A DNA stretch of 64,000 nucleotides from Kineosporia mesophila (GTDB taxonomy: Bacteria > Actinomycetota > Actinomycetes > Actinomycetales > Kineosporiaceae): NCBI RefSeq assembly GCF_021129235.1, contig NZ_JAJOMA010000002.1:310001-374000 (forward strand), read 5' to 3'. This document shows positions 48,962 to 56,983 of the stretch, piece by piece. Each line of letters begins with the position of its first letter. The stretch's first letter is position 1. A program made the position numbers and the translations under genes. A model generated the notes under the pieces. That model saw nothing but the letters and a program-made list of their open reading frames with translations, searched no databases and had not been told where the DNA came from.

Positions 48962-50433
48962 TGTCCGACGTTTCGGTGAAACCCGCTTTCCGGAGAGACC
49001 AGGCTCTGAAGTCCCTGACCGCGATCGACCCCGGCCACCCGCGTCCCCTTGTTCTGGACGTTCTCGAGAGGCCGGAGAACACGGGTCTGCTGGAGTACGT
49101 CGCCAACGACCCGTTCGGTGCCCACGTGTTCCCGGGTGACATCCCCGATGTCTCCCCGTCGTCCTTTCTTGATGATCTGGACGCGCAACTGGCGAGCACG
49201 CGGCCCATTCATCTCTGGTCGTACATCCCGACCTGTAGTTACCGGTGCCGCTTCTGCCAGTACCCGGTCGTCATCGTCAAGGGCCCCGAGGGTGTGGTGC
49301 GGGACAAGGTCGACCGCTGGGTCGACCTGAACATCCGCGAGGCGCAGCTGTGGCTGGACCGGGTGCCCCGGCTGCGGGAGGCGCCGGTGGGCGAGTTCAA
49401 CGTCTTCGGGGGCACCCCCTCGCTGATGGGCCTGGACGCGGTCTCGCAGCTACTGGACTTCTACCGGGAGAACTTCGGTTTCGGCCCGGACACGACGATC
49501 CGCTTCGAGGGCGACCCGACCACGCTGACCGAGCCTCTGCTGGCCCGGTTGCAGGATCTGGGCTGTGACAAGGTGTCGTCGGGGGTGCAGTCGTTCGACG
49601 ACCACGTGCTGAAACTCAGCGGTCGGGAGCACACCGAGGCCGAGTGCCACGACTTCCTCGACAGCACGCAGCGTCTCGGGTTCGACTGGACCACGATCGA
49701 CCTGATGTACGGTCTGCTCGACCAGACCGTCGACAGCGTCGTGCGGGATCTGGACCAGGTGCTGAAACATGATGTGCCGGGCGTGGTCTGCACCAAGCTG
49801 CACCTGCGCTCGTACACCGACACCCGTACCGGGGTGGCCGGTGACCGGCCGGCGGCCTGGCAGTTCCCCGAGTACCGCGCCCGCCTGACCGAGTCCGGGC
49901 ACCACTGGCCCAGCCTGGGCGAGCAGTACCAGATGCGAGAAGTGCTGGCCGGCGGGCTGACCCGGGAGGGCTACGGCGAGCACCCGACCATGTACTTCCA
50001 CCGCGCGGACAAGCCGCCGGAGACCTGGAAGGCGATCATGGTCGACCAGGACCGGCAGGATGCCGAGGTCGCCATCGGCCTGGGCGGCAGTTCGAGCTGC
50101 CGCCGGTCCGAGGCGATGACCGAGGTGAACGCCGTGCAGTACATGAAGATGGTGGACGCCGGTCAGTTGCCTCTCACGTCGGCCACCCGGTTCGGGGATC
50201 TGGCCACGCAGGCCCGGGCGATCAAGATGGCGCTGTCCACCCTGCAGCCGCTGCGCGACGACGTGCACCGCGAGAGGTTCGCCGGGCGTTCGCTGTTCGA
50301 CGAGCCCTGGGGTGAGCGGTTCGAGGGTCTGGAACGGCGCGGTCTGCTGGTGACCGACCGGGCGGGCGGCACCGTGCGCCTCACCCCGCCGGGAGAAGTG
50401 CTGGTGGAGGCCGTGATGAACACCGAGTTCTGA
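48961..50433 (+). CDS. HemN-like radical SAM enzyme
   Basis: 490 residues. The 4Fe-4S motif CSYRCRFC is at Cys92, Cys96 and Cys99. FGGTPSLM is the HemN-type Gly motif, followed by RFEGDPTTLTEPLLARL, SSGVQSFDDHVLKLSGREHT and DLMYGLLDQT, all in HemN order. A HemN_C-like winged segment is at the C-terminus (ERFEGLERRGLLVTD). The first 80 residues are an unusual extension. No heme genes lie nearby. Coupling to a glycosyltransferase suggests a radical methylation, cyclisation or oxidation in a biosynthetic step rather than coproporphyrinogen oxidation. Confidence 0.88.
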   Translation: MSDVSVKPAFRRDQALKSLTAIDPGHPRPLVLDVLERPENTGLLEYVANDPFGAHVFPGDIPDVSPSSFLDDLDAQLASTRPIHLWSYIPTCSYRCRFCQYPVVIVKGPEGVVRDKVDRWVDLNIREAQLWLDRVPRLREAPVGEFNVFGGTPSLMGLDAVSQLLDFYRENFGFGPDTTIRFEGDPTTLTEPLLARLQDLGCDKVSSGVQSFDDHVLKLSGREHTEAECHDFLDSTQRLGFDWTTIDLMYGLLDQTVDSVVRDLDQVLKHDVPGVVCTKLHLRSYTDTRTGVAGDRPAAWQFPEYRARLTESGHHWPSLGEQYQMREVLAGGLTREGYGEHPTMYFHRADKPPETWKAIMVDQDRQDAEVAIGLGGSSSCRRSEAMTEVNAVQYMKMVDAGQLPLTSATRFGDLATQARAIKMALSTLQPLRDDVHRERFAGRSLFDEPWGERFEGLERRGLLVTDRAGGTVRLTPPGEVLVEAVMNTEF

Positions 50434-50485
50434 TCGGTACCCGACATCGAGATGCCGATGATCAAGACATCCCTAATCTGTAGGT

Positions 50486-51121
50486 ATGACCTCGAAGACG
50501 GCTGACGTCCGGAACGGCCGGGCCCCGGCCCTGGGCCTGGCCGCCCTGGGCTGCGCCGCTCTGGCGCCCGCAATGATCGTGTTCACCATGAAGGTCCTGC
50601 CCGGCGTGGTGGTGCTGGGCGGTCTGATCCTTCCGCTGTGGACGATCAGCGTGGTGTTCGTGCTGCTCGCGGCCGTGATGCTGGGCGCTGCCGTGGTGAC
50701 GGGGGCCCGGGCGTCGCGGGCCCGTGGTGATGCGGGCAGCGTCGGTTCCGCGGTCAGCGTGCTGCTGGTGATGGCCACGGCGATCCTGATGGTGGTGACC
50801 CTGCTCTTCCTGGTGGTCGCGCTGCTCATGGGGCACCTCCTGAGCAACAACATCGGCAGTAAGCAGTTCGCCCGGCTGCGCCCGGAGGGACCGTGCCGGG
50901 TCGTCGCCCAGTACTCCACCTACTTCACCTCCGGCACCGGCACGTTCTTCGCCGTCAACGGCCTCGGCCTGGGCCTGAAGGCGGGCCACTACGACAGCGA
51001 CGACGGCACACTTCCCTTCGACGACGGAAACTACACACTGACCTGGAACGACGACATCGCCACGATCACCTACGGCGGCGAGGAGAACGCGGCGCCGCAC
51101 CGGGAGACGGTGCACTGCTAG
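50486..51121 (+). CDS. Membrane protein of unknown function
   Basis: 211 residues. Three hydrophobic spans lie at about 16-35, 42-72 and 88-116, followed by a soluble C-terminal domain of about 90 residues with beta character (CRVVAQYSTYFTSGTGTFFA ... GNYTLTWNDDIATITY) and two Cys near its ends (PCRVV and the last residue). No family recognised. It lies 52 bp behind the radical SAM gene on the same strand and could belong to that operon. Confidence 0.65.
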   Translation: MTSKTADVRNGRAPALGLAALGCAALAPAMIVFTMKVLPGVVVLGGLILPLWTISVVFVLLAAVMLGAAVVTGARASRARGDAGSVGSAVSVLLVMATAILMVVTLLFLVVALLMGHLLSNNIGSKQFARLRPEGPCRVVAQYSTYFTSGTGTFFAVNGLGLGLKAGHYDSDDGTLPFDDGNYTLTWNDDIATITYGGEENAAPHRETVHC

Positions 51122-51166
51122 CTCGGTGGCGGCGAACGTTCACCCGCTGCCCTCACTTCCTCGTTC

Positions 51167-51266
51167 GTGATCAGGCAATCCCCCGGCCTTCGGCCGGGAG
51201 GTGCCCCACCTCTCCGGGGAAGTGGGGGAACCTCCCGGCCGGAGTCTGGAGAATCGCCTGATGATG
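51167..51266. repeat. Diverged palindrome related to the GTGATCATGC family
   Basis: Left GTGATCAGGC (51167-51176) and right GCCTGATGATG (51256-51266) are imperfect arms. The interior holds several nested GC stems (CCCCGGCCTTCGGCCGGG; GGTGCCCCACC; CTCCCGGCCGGAG). The arrangement and outer GTGATCA match the family at 33.9, 37.0 and 62.2 kb with substitutions. Confidence 0.55.
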
Positions 51267-51314
51267 AGCAAGAAGACGGCTGGCCTTCGGATCGCCGCGC
51301 CAGACGCCCGCCGT

Positions 51315-51370
51315 CGTTGTGTACACCTGGTTCACCCTGCGTGTACCAGGTGGACCAGGTGTACACAACG
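51315..51370. repeat. Palindrome family B, copy 1
   Basis: Arms CGTTGTGTACACCTGGT (51315-51331) and ACCAGGTGTACACAACG (51354-51370) are perfect over 17 bp. The 22-bp centre contains a smaller CACC/GGTG pairing. The same arms make up the outer part of the palindrome at 60856-60909. Confidence 0.85.
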
Positions 51371-51689
51371 TGCGTGCCCCGCTTCCGGGAGTACGCCGAT
51401 GCGGTACCCCAGGACCTGGCGCGACAGCCACGAACATCGACCGGGTTTCCTCGCGCTCCCGGCACAATGCCTTCCCGGCGAACGTTCATGGCCTCGTCCG
51501 GGCAGTTGCACACCTGCCGGCTTGGTGGTCGGTCTCGGTAAAGAGATCCTCGAAGTACGTTCTGGCGCAACGGAGGACGTGGGGATATCCGTACGGCGTT
51601 CGCAAGGGTGATCTTGGAGCGTGTCTCAGGTGGAGATTTTCCGGTGGCCGGTGGGGAACCTCTTTCCCTCGGCGCGCGTCCAAGGGGGC

Positions 51690-52160
51690 GTGAAGACGAG
51701 ACCCTGGACAGTGCCGCTGGTGGCGGCGGTTCTGGTGGCCGGTTGCGGATCTGATGACGAGGTGACCCCGCGGGACGCGGGAGTCGAGCGGAACATTCTC
51801 GGGACCTGGTACCCGTGGGACATCCCGGCCTACGTGCCGCCCGGGTTCGGTGCCGACAGCTTTCCCGAGGCCACGGTCACTTTCAAGGAAAACGGCACCT
51901 GGACCGGCAGTGACGGCTGCAACGGGCAGGGTGGTGACTACGAGATCGCCGCCGACGGCACCTTCAGCGCGGGGGAGCCGGGGCCCTCCACCTTGATGGG
52001 CTGTGCGAACGTTCCGAACGCGACCGTGCTGCACTCCTCCACGAAGGCGTCCGTCGAGGGCGGGATGCTCGTGCTGAGCCTGAACGGCACGACGACGGGG
52101 CGGTACCTGCGCGAGCCCCAGGTGGCCCCGTCGCCCAGCGCCTCGGTGGCCGACCGCTAG
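51690..52160 (+). CDS. META/HslJ-like lipoprotein
   Basis: 156 residues starting at GTG 51690, with AAGGGGG five bases upstream. A lipoprotein signal peptide (VPLVAAVLVAGC) gives the lipidated Cys near residue 17. The mature part contains the META-domain pattern TVTFKENGTWTGSDGCNGQG and a late TTTGRYLRE. HslJ-type META proteins are envelope stress or heat-inducible factors in enterobacteria; the role here is unknown. Confidence 0.75.
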   Translation: MKTRPWTVPLVAAVLVAGCGSDDEVTPRDAGVERNILGTWYPWDIPAYVPPGFGADSFPEATVTFKENGTWTGSDGCNGQGGDYEIAADGTFSAGEPGPSTLMGCANVPNATVLHSSTKASVEGGMLVLSLNGTTTGRYLREPQVAPSPSASVADR

Positions 52161-52196
52161 ATCGACTCAGTTTCGTTGCCGTGGTGTGAATTTTGC

Positions 52197-52590
52197 TCAG
52201 CACGCGGCGGTCGATGGCCGAGAATTCCTCGTGCCCGTCGGTTCGGCCCAGAGGGCGACGGCCTGGGAGAAGGTGAGGGTGGCGAGCTGCGCGGCGATCG
52301 TCGCCGACTGCTCGCCGACCCCGCGTGAGTGAAGTGCGCCGGCCACCGCGGTGGTGATGTCGAGGCGCTTGAGCAGCTCGCGCTCACGGAGCCCGGGGCT
52401 CGAGGCGACGACGGCCAGACGCTGGGGGCAGGTCGCGGCGGTCGGAGCTGAACCAGTCGCCGCCGATGTGGTCGAAAGCCGCCGCGATCTGCTCGACCGT
52501 GGTGGAGTCGTAGCCCTGCTCGGCGAAGAGCTCGATCGTCGCGCGCTCCAGCTGGTCGTGTGCGTTCGGTTCCCGTACTGGTCGATTCCG
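52197..52590 (-). pseudogene. tetR-family gene with internal deletion and frameshift
   Basis: The 5' part reads AHDQLERATIELFAEQGYDS then TTVEQIAAAFDHIGG, the start of a TetR HTH. The recognition helix and most of the middle are missing. A change of frame at the G5 run 52424-52428 then leads to QRLAVVASSPGLRERELL ... FSQAVALWAEPTG, a TetR-like C-terminus ending at 52197. One base fewer in that run would restore one frame but not the deleted part. It diverges from the MFS gene it may once have repressed. Confidence 0.75.
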
Positions 52591-52707
52591 GTCGTCGCAC
52601 CGAGATCCCTTCGGGAGGAACGGTTATCCGGGCCAGATCGGACCCGGCAGGGTGAGCGGTCTTCGTGACATGCTGTGCTGTTCGGGAGACTCGGGGGAGG
52701 GAGTGCG

Positions 52708-53928
52708 GTGATCACGGGGGCTGTCCAGCAATACCGGGACCTACTGAAGGTGCTGGGGGCGCGCCGATCGGTCCTGCCCGCCCTGATCGCGAAGTTGCAG
52801 CCCGGCATGTACGGACTGAGCCTGCTGATGGTGCTGTCGCACCACCTGGAGTTCGGGGCGGCGGCCCTGGTCGCGTCCGGATCGGGCTGGGGCACCATGA
52901 CCACACCGGTGCGGGGTCGGCTGCTCGACCGGTTTCCCTACGGCCGGGTGCTCTGGCCGCTGCTCGGGCTGAACCTGGGGTTCCTGGCACTGCTGATGAT
53001 CGGCCTGGAGAGAGACTTTCCGTTGCCGGTGCTGTTCACGACCGTGCTGTGCGCGTCGATCGTGATGCCGCCCCTGGGCGTGGTCAACCGGGTCATCTGG
53101 CGGAGCCGGGCGACGGGCGCGCTGCTCCCGACGGCGCTGGCCCTCGACGCGGTGCTGGCCGACGTCGGGTTCATGATCGGGCCGGTCGTCGTGGTCGGTC
53201 TCGGACAGCTGATCGCACCGGTCGCGGGCATTGTGACCTGCGCCGTGCTCCTGGTTGTCGCCGTGCCGCTCGTTCTGCGTAACGCCCGCGGGATCACGTT
53301 CGAACGCATTCCCCGTGGTCACTGGGCCGGGCCGCTGCACCGGTCCCGGTCGCGCCGGGTGCTGCTGGTCGCGAGCCTGTTCTTCTTCGGGGTCAGTCTC
53401 CTGCAGACCGCTCTGGCCGCCCACGGTTCGGGCCACGAGGTCACACTCACCGGTGGGGCCGTGCTCAGCCTGATGGCGGTGGCCAGCGTGGCCGGGGGAC
53501 TGGTCGTGGGTGGGCTGCCTGCCTCGGCGTCCCGGCGTCTGGCCCGGCCCGCCGTCGCGGTCTCGATGATCGGCGGAGCCGTACTGCTGATGGCGGCCCT
53601 GCTGCTGCTCGCGGACTGGACGGTCTACCTGTCGTGCATCCCGGTGGGTCTGTGCCTGGGGCCGAGTTTCGTGGCGGTCTACGCAGCGGCCGGGGAAGCG
53701 GCGGTGCCGGGGGAGCAGGCCGAGACCCAGGCCTGGGTGGCCAGCGCGCTGATGGCCGGCGGAGCGCTCGGCACGGCGACCGGGGGCTGGACGACACAGC
53801 ATCACGGGCCGGCCGCGGCGCTGGCCCTGGGTGGTCTGGGGATGCTCCTGGGTGGGCTCGCCGGCACCCGGGCCGCAATCCCGGTGGATCCCGTCGCCAA
53901 GGAGGTCCCGGCTCCAGATCACTCCTGA
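52708..53928 (+). CDS. MFS transporter
   Basis: 406 residues from GTG 52708 with GGAGGG upstream. About twelve hydrophobic segments are visible, with a loop between spans 2 and 3 (GMTTPVRGRLLDRFPYGRVLW) matching the MFS motif A region (G-x-x-x-D-R). It resembles drug or metabolite exporters of the YbfB/AraJ-like type; the substrate is unknown. The adjacent divergent tetR is broken, so expression may be constitutive. Confidence 0.85.
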   Translation: MITGAVQQYRDLLKVLGARRSVLPALIAKLQPGMYGLSLLMVLSHHLEFGAAALVASGSGWGTMTTPVRGRLLDRFPYGRVLWPLLGLNLGFLALLMIGLERDFPLPVLFTTVLCASIVMPPLGVVNRVIWRSRATGALLPTALALDAVLADVGFMIGPVVVVGLGQLIAPVAGIVTCAVLLVVAVPLVLRNARGITFERIPRGHWAGPLHRSRSRRVLLVASLFFFGVSLLQTALAAHGSGHEVTLTGGAVLSLMAVASVAGGLVVGGLPASASRRLARPAVAVSMIGGAVLLMAALLLLADWTVYLSCIPVGLCLGPSFVAVYAAAGEAAVPGEQAETQAWVASALMAGGALGTATGGWTTQHHGPAAALALGGLGMLLGGLAGTRAAIPVDPVAKEVPAPDHS

Positions 53929-54012
53929 GAGCGACGCGAGCGCGCGGCACCGGGCGAGAGGGTGGAGATGCGCGGGAGGGCCGCGTGAATCATCTCTACT
54001 GACGGAGCTGTT

Positions 54013-54390
54013 GTGATCATGGACGAGCGCACGAGGACGGCATCGGTGAGGCGGGTCGTCGGCTGGGTCGCCGGGAGCTGGATCTCCCGCGTCTACCTGG
54101 CGGCCGTCGTGGGGACGACGGTGTGGGCGGAGTGGTCGGTGCGCACGTGGGAGGGTTCCGACGCCAACCTGGCCGGGGTGGTGCCGATGCTGCTGACCAT
54201 GCCGGCGTCCCTCCTGATGCTTCCTCTCGTCGAGGTGTCCTGGGCGTTCTGGTACTGCGGGATCGTGATCGGTGCCCTGGTCAACGCGGCGATCTTCCAC
54301 GGCATCTGGAGGCTCGTGGGCCGTCTGGCGCGCACCACCGCGCCCACCGCATCCACCGAATCCACGACGTCCACCGCTGCGCGGAAATAG
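54013..54390 (+). CDS. Small membrane protein preceding a two-component system
   Basis: 125 residues starting at GTG 54013 (GGAG five bases upstream; ATG 54019 is an alternative). Two to three membrane spans are visible: ISRVYLAAVVGTTVWAEW, LAGVVPMLLTMPASLLMLPL and FWYCGIVIGALVNAAIFHGI, then a Thr/Ala/Ser-rich tail. It resembles the SCO4225-like small membrane family in layout. It is 9 bp ahead of a sensor kinase gene and probably cotranscribed, so it may be an accessory sensor. Confidence 0.65.
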   Translation: MIMDERTRTASVRRVVGWVAGSWISRVYLAAVVGTTVWAEWSVRTWEGSDANLAGVVPMLLTMPASLLMLPLVEVSWAFWYCGIVIGALVNAAIFHGIWRLVGRLARTTAPTASTESTTSTAARK

Positions 54391-54399
54391 GCGGGTTGT

Positions 54400-55281
54400 G
54401 TGACTCCGCGATGGAAGACGTGGCTGACACTCGGGCCGCTCGCCGTGCTGTCGGCGATGTTCCTGATCTTCTTCGGCAGCATCTTCGGCGGGGCCGACCG
54501 GTACCTCGTGCTGGTGGGACTGGCCGCGGTGCTGATGTGGAAGTTCTTCCGGACCCGGGAGGAACTGCTGGAGGAGCGGAGAGTGGGTGCGGTCGAGCGC
54601 GCCCGGCTGCTCGTGCTGGAGGAACGCGCCGAACTGGCCCGCGACCTGCACGACATCGTCGCGCACCACATGTCGCTGATCGTGGTGCAGAGCGAGTCGG
54701 CCGACCTGCGGCTGCCGCATCTGGACGAGCAGGCCCGCGCGGAGATGCGCACCATCTCGGAGGCCGCGCGGGCGGCCCTGACCGAGACCCGGGCCCTGCT
54801 GTCGGTCCTGCGCCAGGAGAACTCCCATGCGCAGGACGGTCCTCCGCCCGGCCTGCATCTGCTGGACGAGCTGATCGGCACGAACCGGCGGGCGGGCATG
54901 CGTCTCGACGTCGCGATCACCGGGAGCCTCGACGTTCTGAGCCCGGGCCGGTCGCTGGCCGGCTACCGGATCGTCCAGGAGGCGCTGTCCAACGCGGCCC
55001 GGCACGCGCCGGGGACCGCCGTGCGGTTCGAGGCGCACGGTGACGTCGACGGTGTGCACCTGCTGGTGCTCAACGGAAATGGCCCGTCTCCGCAGGCTCC
55101 CGAGGCGCCGGAACGCACCGACGACCTGCGTCTGCGGTGGCTCACGGTGGGGCCGGTGCGGCAGACCGGGCACGGGCTCACCGGCATGGGGGAACGGGCG
55201 ATCGCGGCCGGTGGGCGCTTCCAGGCCGGGCCGACTCCCGATGGTTTCGTGGCCCAGGCCATCCTGCCGGCGCAGAGATGA
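54400..55281 (+). CDS. NarL-type sensor histidine kinase (HisKA_3)
   Basis: 293 residues starting at GTG 54400. Two short membrane segments at about 6-45 precede a helical region. The HisKA_3 phosphoacceptor is in ERAELARDLHDIVAHHMSLI. The ATPase domain has EALSNAARHAPG (N box) and GHGLTGMGERAIAAGG (G box). It is of the DesK-like class that pairs with LuxR-type regulators; its partner gene is 103 bp downstream beyond a hairpin. Confidence 0.92.
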   Translation: MTPRWKTWLTLGPLAVLSAMFLIFFGSIFGGADRYLVLVGLAAVLMWKFFRTREELLEERRVGAVERARLLVLEERAELARDLHDIVAHHMSLIVVQSESADLRLPHLDEQARAEMRTISEAARAALTETRALLSVLRQENSHAQDGPPPGLHLLDELIGTNRRAGMRLDVAITGSLDVLSPGRSLAGYRIVQEALSNAARHAPGTAVRFEAHGDVDGVHLLVLNGNGPSPQAPEAPERTDDLRLRWLTVGPVRQTGHGLTGMGERAIAAGGRFQAGPTPDGFVAQAILPAQR

Positions 55282-55316
55282 AAGAGCCCGATCATGGTGG
55301 ACGTCCGTCACGTCGC

Positions 55317-55341
55317 CCCGGGTGGGCGGGAACCACCCGGG
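55317..55341. terminator. Hairpin between kinase and regulator genes
   Basis: CCCGGGTGG pairs with CCACCCGGG around a 7-nt loop. Inside the operon it may attenuate read-through or protect the upstream mRNA. Confidence 0.5.
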
Positions 55342-55384
55342 ACGAGAGTTGCTCCAGGACGGCAGATGACAGGAAGGTGTGGCG

Positions 55385-56053
55385 GTGAGGACGAAGGTCA
55401 TGATCGTCGACGATCAGGCGATGGTGCGCTCGGCGTTCTCGGCGGTGATCTCGGCCGAACCCGATCTGGAAGTGGTGGGCACGGCCGAGGACGGCCTCCA
55501 GGCGGTGGAGCGGGCCGGAACACTTAACCCTGACGTGATTCTGATGGATGTGCGGATGCCCCACCTGAACGGTATCGAGGCGACCCGCCGGATCCTGGCC
55601 CGGCCCGGACCTCATCCGGCGAAGGTGCTGATCCTGACCACCTTCGACCTGGACGACTACGTGTACGAGGCCCTGCGCGCCGGGGCCGGCGGGTTTCTGC
55701 TCAAGGACGCCCGCCGGGCCGACCTGGTGCAGGCCGTGCGTGTGGTCGCCGCCGGGGAAGGACTCCTGGCCCCGACCGTGACCCGCCGCCTGATCGCGCA
55801 TTTCGCCGGCCGGACGGCCCCGGACCAGCGTCTGAGCGGGTTGACGCCCCGCGAGACCGAGGTGCTGAAGCTGATCGCGTCCGGGCTCTCGAACGCCGAG
55901 ATCGCCGCTCACCTCGTGGTGGCCGAGCACACCGTGAAGACCCACGTCAGCCGCATTCTCGACAAGCTCGGCCTGCGCGACCGCACCCAGGCCGTCGTGC
56001 TCGCCTACGAGAGCGGCCTGGTCGAGGTGGGCCGGCCCTATCTGGAACGCTGA
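55385..56053 (+). CDS. NarL/LuxR-family response regulator
   Basis: 222 residues. GTG 55385 is chosen because AGGAAGG sits seven bases upstream; GTG 55379 is too close to it. The receiver domain has VMIVDDQ, phosphoacceptor Asp in [16 protein letters not shown] and LLKDARRAD. The C-terminal GerE HTH is [18 protein letters not shown] then [20 protein letters not shown]. It is the partner of the upstream HisKA_3 kinase. Confidence 0.95.
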   Translation: MRTKVMIVDDQAMVRSAFSAVISAEPDLEVVGTAEDGLQAVERAGTLNPDVILMDVRMPHLNGIEATRRILARPGPHPAKVLILTTFDLDDYVYEALRAGAGGFLLKDARRADLVQAVRVVAAGEGLLAPTVTRRLIAHFAGRTAPDQRLSGLTPRETEVLKLIASGLSNAEIAAHLVVAEHTVKTHVSRILDKLGLRDRTQAVVLAYESGLVEVGRPYLER

Positions 56054-56068
56054 GAACAGCAGTCTGAA

Positions 56069-56713
56069 TCAGGCAGTGGGCTGCGTGGTCGGCGCGACCA
56101 GCAACCCCACCATCGCGTCGACCAGGTGGTCCGACATGGACTGCCAGGTCGGACGTCCACCATCACGCTCGTGGGCCAGGGCCCGCTCGTGCTCGGCGGT
56201 GACGTGCACGAGCAGCGAGCGGGCCATCTCACTGCGGGTGAGGCGCACCGCCGGCGGCAGGACCGGCAGGGCCCCGGACAGGCCGTTCAGCGCGCGGACC
56301 ATCGTGGGGGACCGGACCCCGTCACGGACCACGACCGCGCGCAGCTGCGGATCGGTGAACAACTGCTCGGAGAAGCGGGCGTACCAGGTCGGCGGCCCCA
56401 GATCGTCCAGGTGCCGGGTCAACGGGGTGACCAGGCAGGCCACCCGGTCCCGCAGCGGCGCGCCGTCGCGGCACCGGTCGAGCATGTCCTGCCGGATCAC
56501 GTCGATCGGCCCGGCGTGCCGACGGGTGATCGCCGTCAGCAGGTCGGTCTTCGAACCGAAGTGGTAGCTGACCGCGGCCGTGTTGGCCTGCCCGGCCGCC
56601 TCACTGATCTGCCGGTTGGAGACGGCCGCCAGACCGTGCTCCGCGTAGAGCCGCTCGGCGGCGTCGAGCAGGCGCAGCTGGGTGACGCCGAACTCCTGCG
56701 CGACATGATCCAC
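56069..56713 (-). CDS. TetR-family regulator
   Basis: 214 residues starting at GTG 56713. The HTH is LLDAAERLYAEHGLAAVSNR then QISEAAGQANTAAVSYHFGS, with the TetR turn KTDLLTAI. The long C-terminal ligand domain ends in a helix MSDHLVDAMVGLLVAPT. It follows ferredoxin and P450 genes on the same strand, separated from the ferredoxin by 39 bp, so it may be in their operon. It is convergent with the LuxR regulator. Confidence 0.9.
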   Translation of the reverse strand: MDHVAQEFGVTQLRLLDAAERLYAEHGLAAVSNRQISEAAGQANTAAVSYHFGSKTDLLTAITRRHAGPIDVIRQDMLDRCRDGAPLRDRVACLVTPLTRHLDDLGPPTWYARFSEQLFTDPQLRAVVVRDGVRSPTMVRALNGLSGALPVLPPAVRLTRSEMARSLLVHVTAEHERALAHERDGGRPTWQSMSDHLVDAMVGLLVAPTTQPTA

Positions 56714-56752
56714 CCTTCATTCTGACGTGAACACCCGGCGATGCACCCGTGA

Positions 56753-56959
56753 TCAGGCCACGGAATCGGGCTCCAGCCAGATGGCCCGGGCCGGGCAGAC
56801 CGTGATCGCCTGCTGCACGTCGCCGAGCTGATCGTCGGCCGGCTGCGGCGTGAGCAGCACCGCGACTCCGTCTTCGTCGCGCTGGTCGAACACCTCCTCG
56901 GCCGCCATCACGCACTGCCCCGAGGCCACGCACCGGTCCTGATCGACGACAATCCTCAT
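56753..56959 (-). CDS. [3Fe-4S]-type ferredoxin of a P450 system
   Basis: 68 residues. The motif is CVASGQC at residues 10-16, then a single late CP (VCPARAI); the second cysteine slot of the CxxCxxC pattern is Ala or Gly, as in 3Fe-4S/FdxD-like P450 partners. A strong AGGAGCGGC ribosome site precedes ATG 56959. It lies 24 bp after the P450 gene on the same strand, so the two are an electron-transfer pair. No dedicated ferredoxin reductase is adjacent. Confidence 0.9.
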   Translation of the reverse strand: MRIVVDQDRCVASGQCVMAAEEVFDQRDEDGVAVLLTPQPADDQLGDVQQAITVCPARAIWLEPDSVA

Positions 56960-56983
56960 GTGCCGCTCCTGTCTCGAAAAGCT

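Larger units (their letters stand above)
51122..51689. other. 568-bp region without a gene, rich in palindromes
   Basis: No reading frame here has a plausible start, ribosome site or family pattern. It contains two palindromic elements (51167-51266 and 51315-51370). From about 51380 to 51690 I see only anonymous sequence up to the GTG of the META lipoprotein. Confidence 0.6.

Noticed and set aside
48961-50433. True oxygen-independent coproporphyrinogen III oxidase (HemN) assignment
   Set aside because: HemN-like motifs are present, but the odd N-terminal extension and coupling to a glycosyltransferase argue against a heme role.
52741-55401. 886-codon minus-strand open frame
   Set aside because: Runs antisense through three plus-strand genes (MFS, membrane protein, kinase), which carry clear family motifs.
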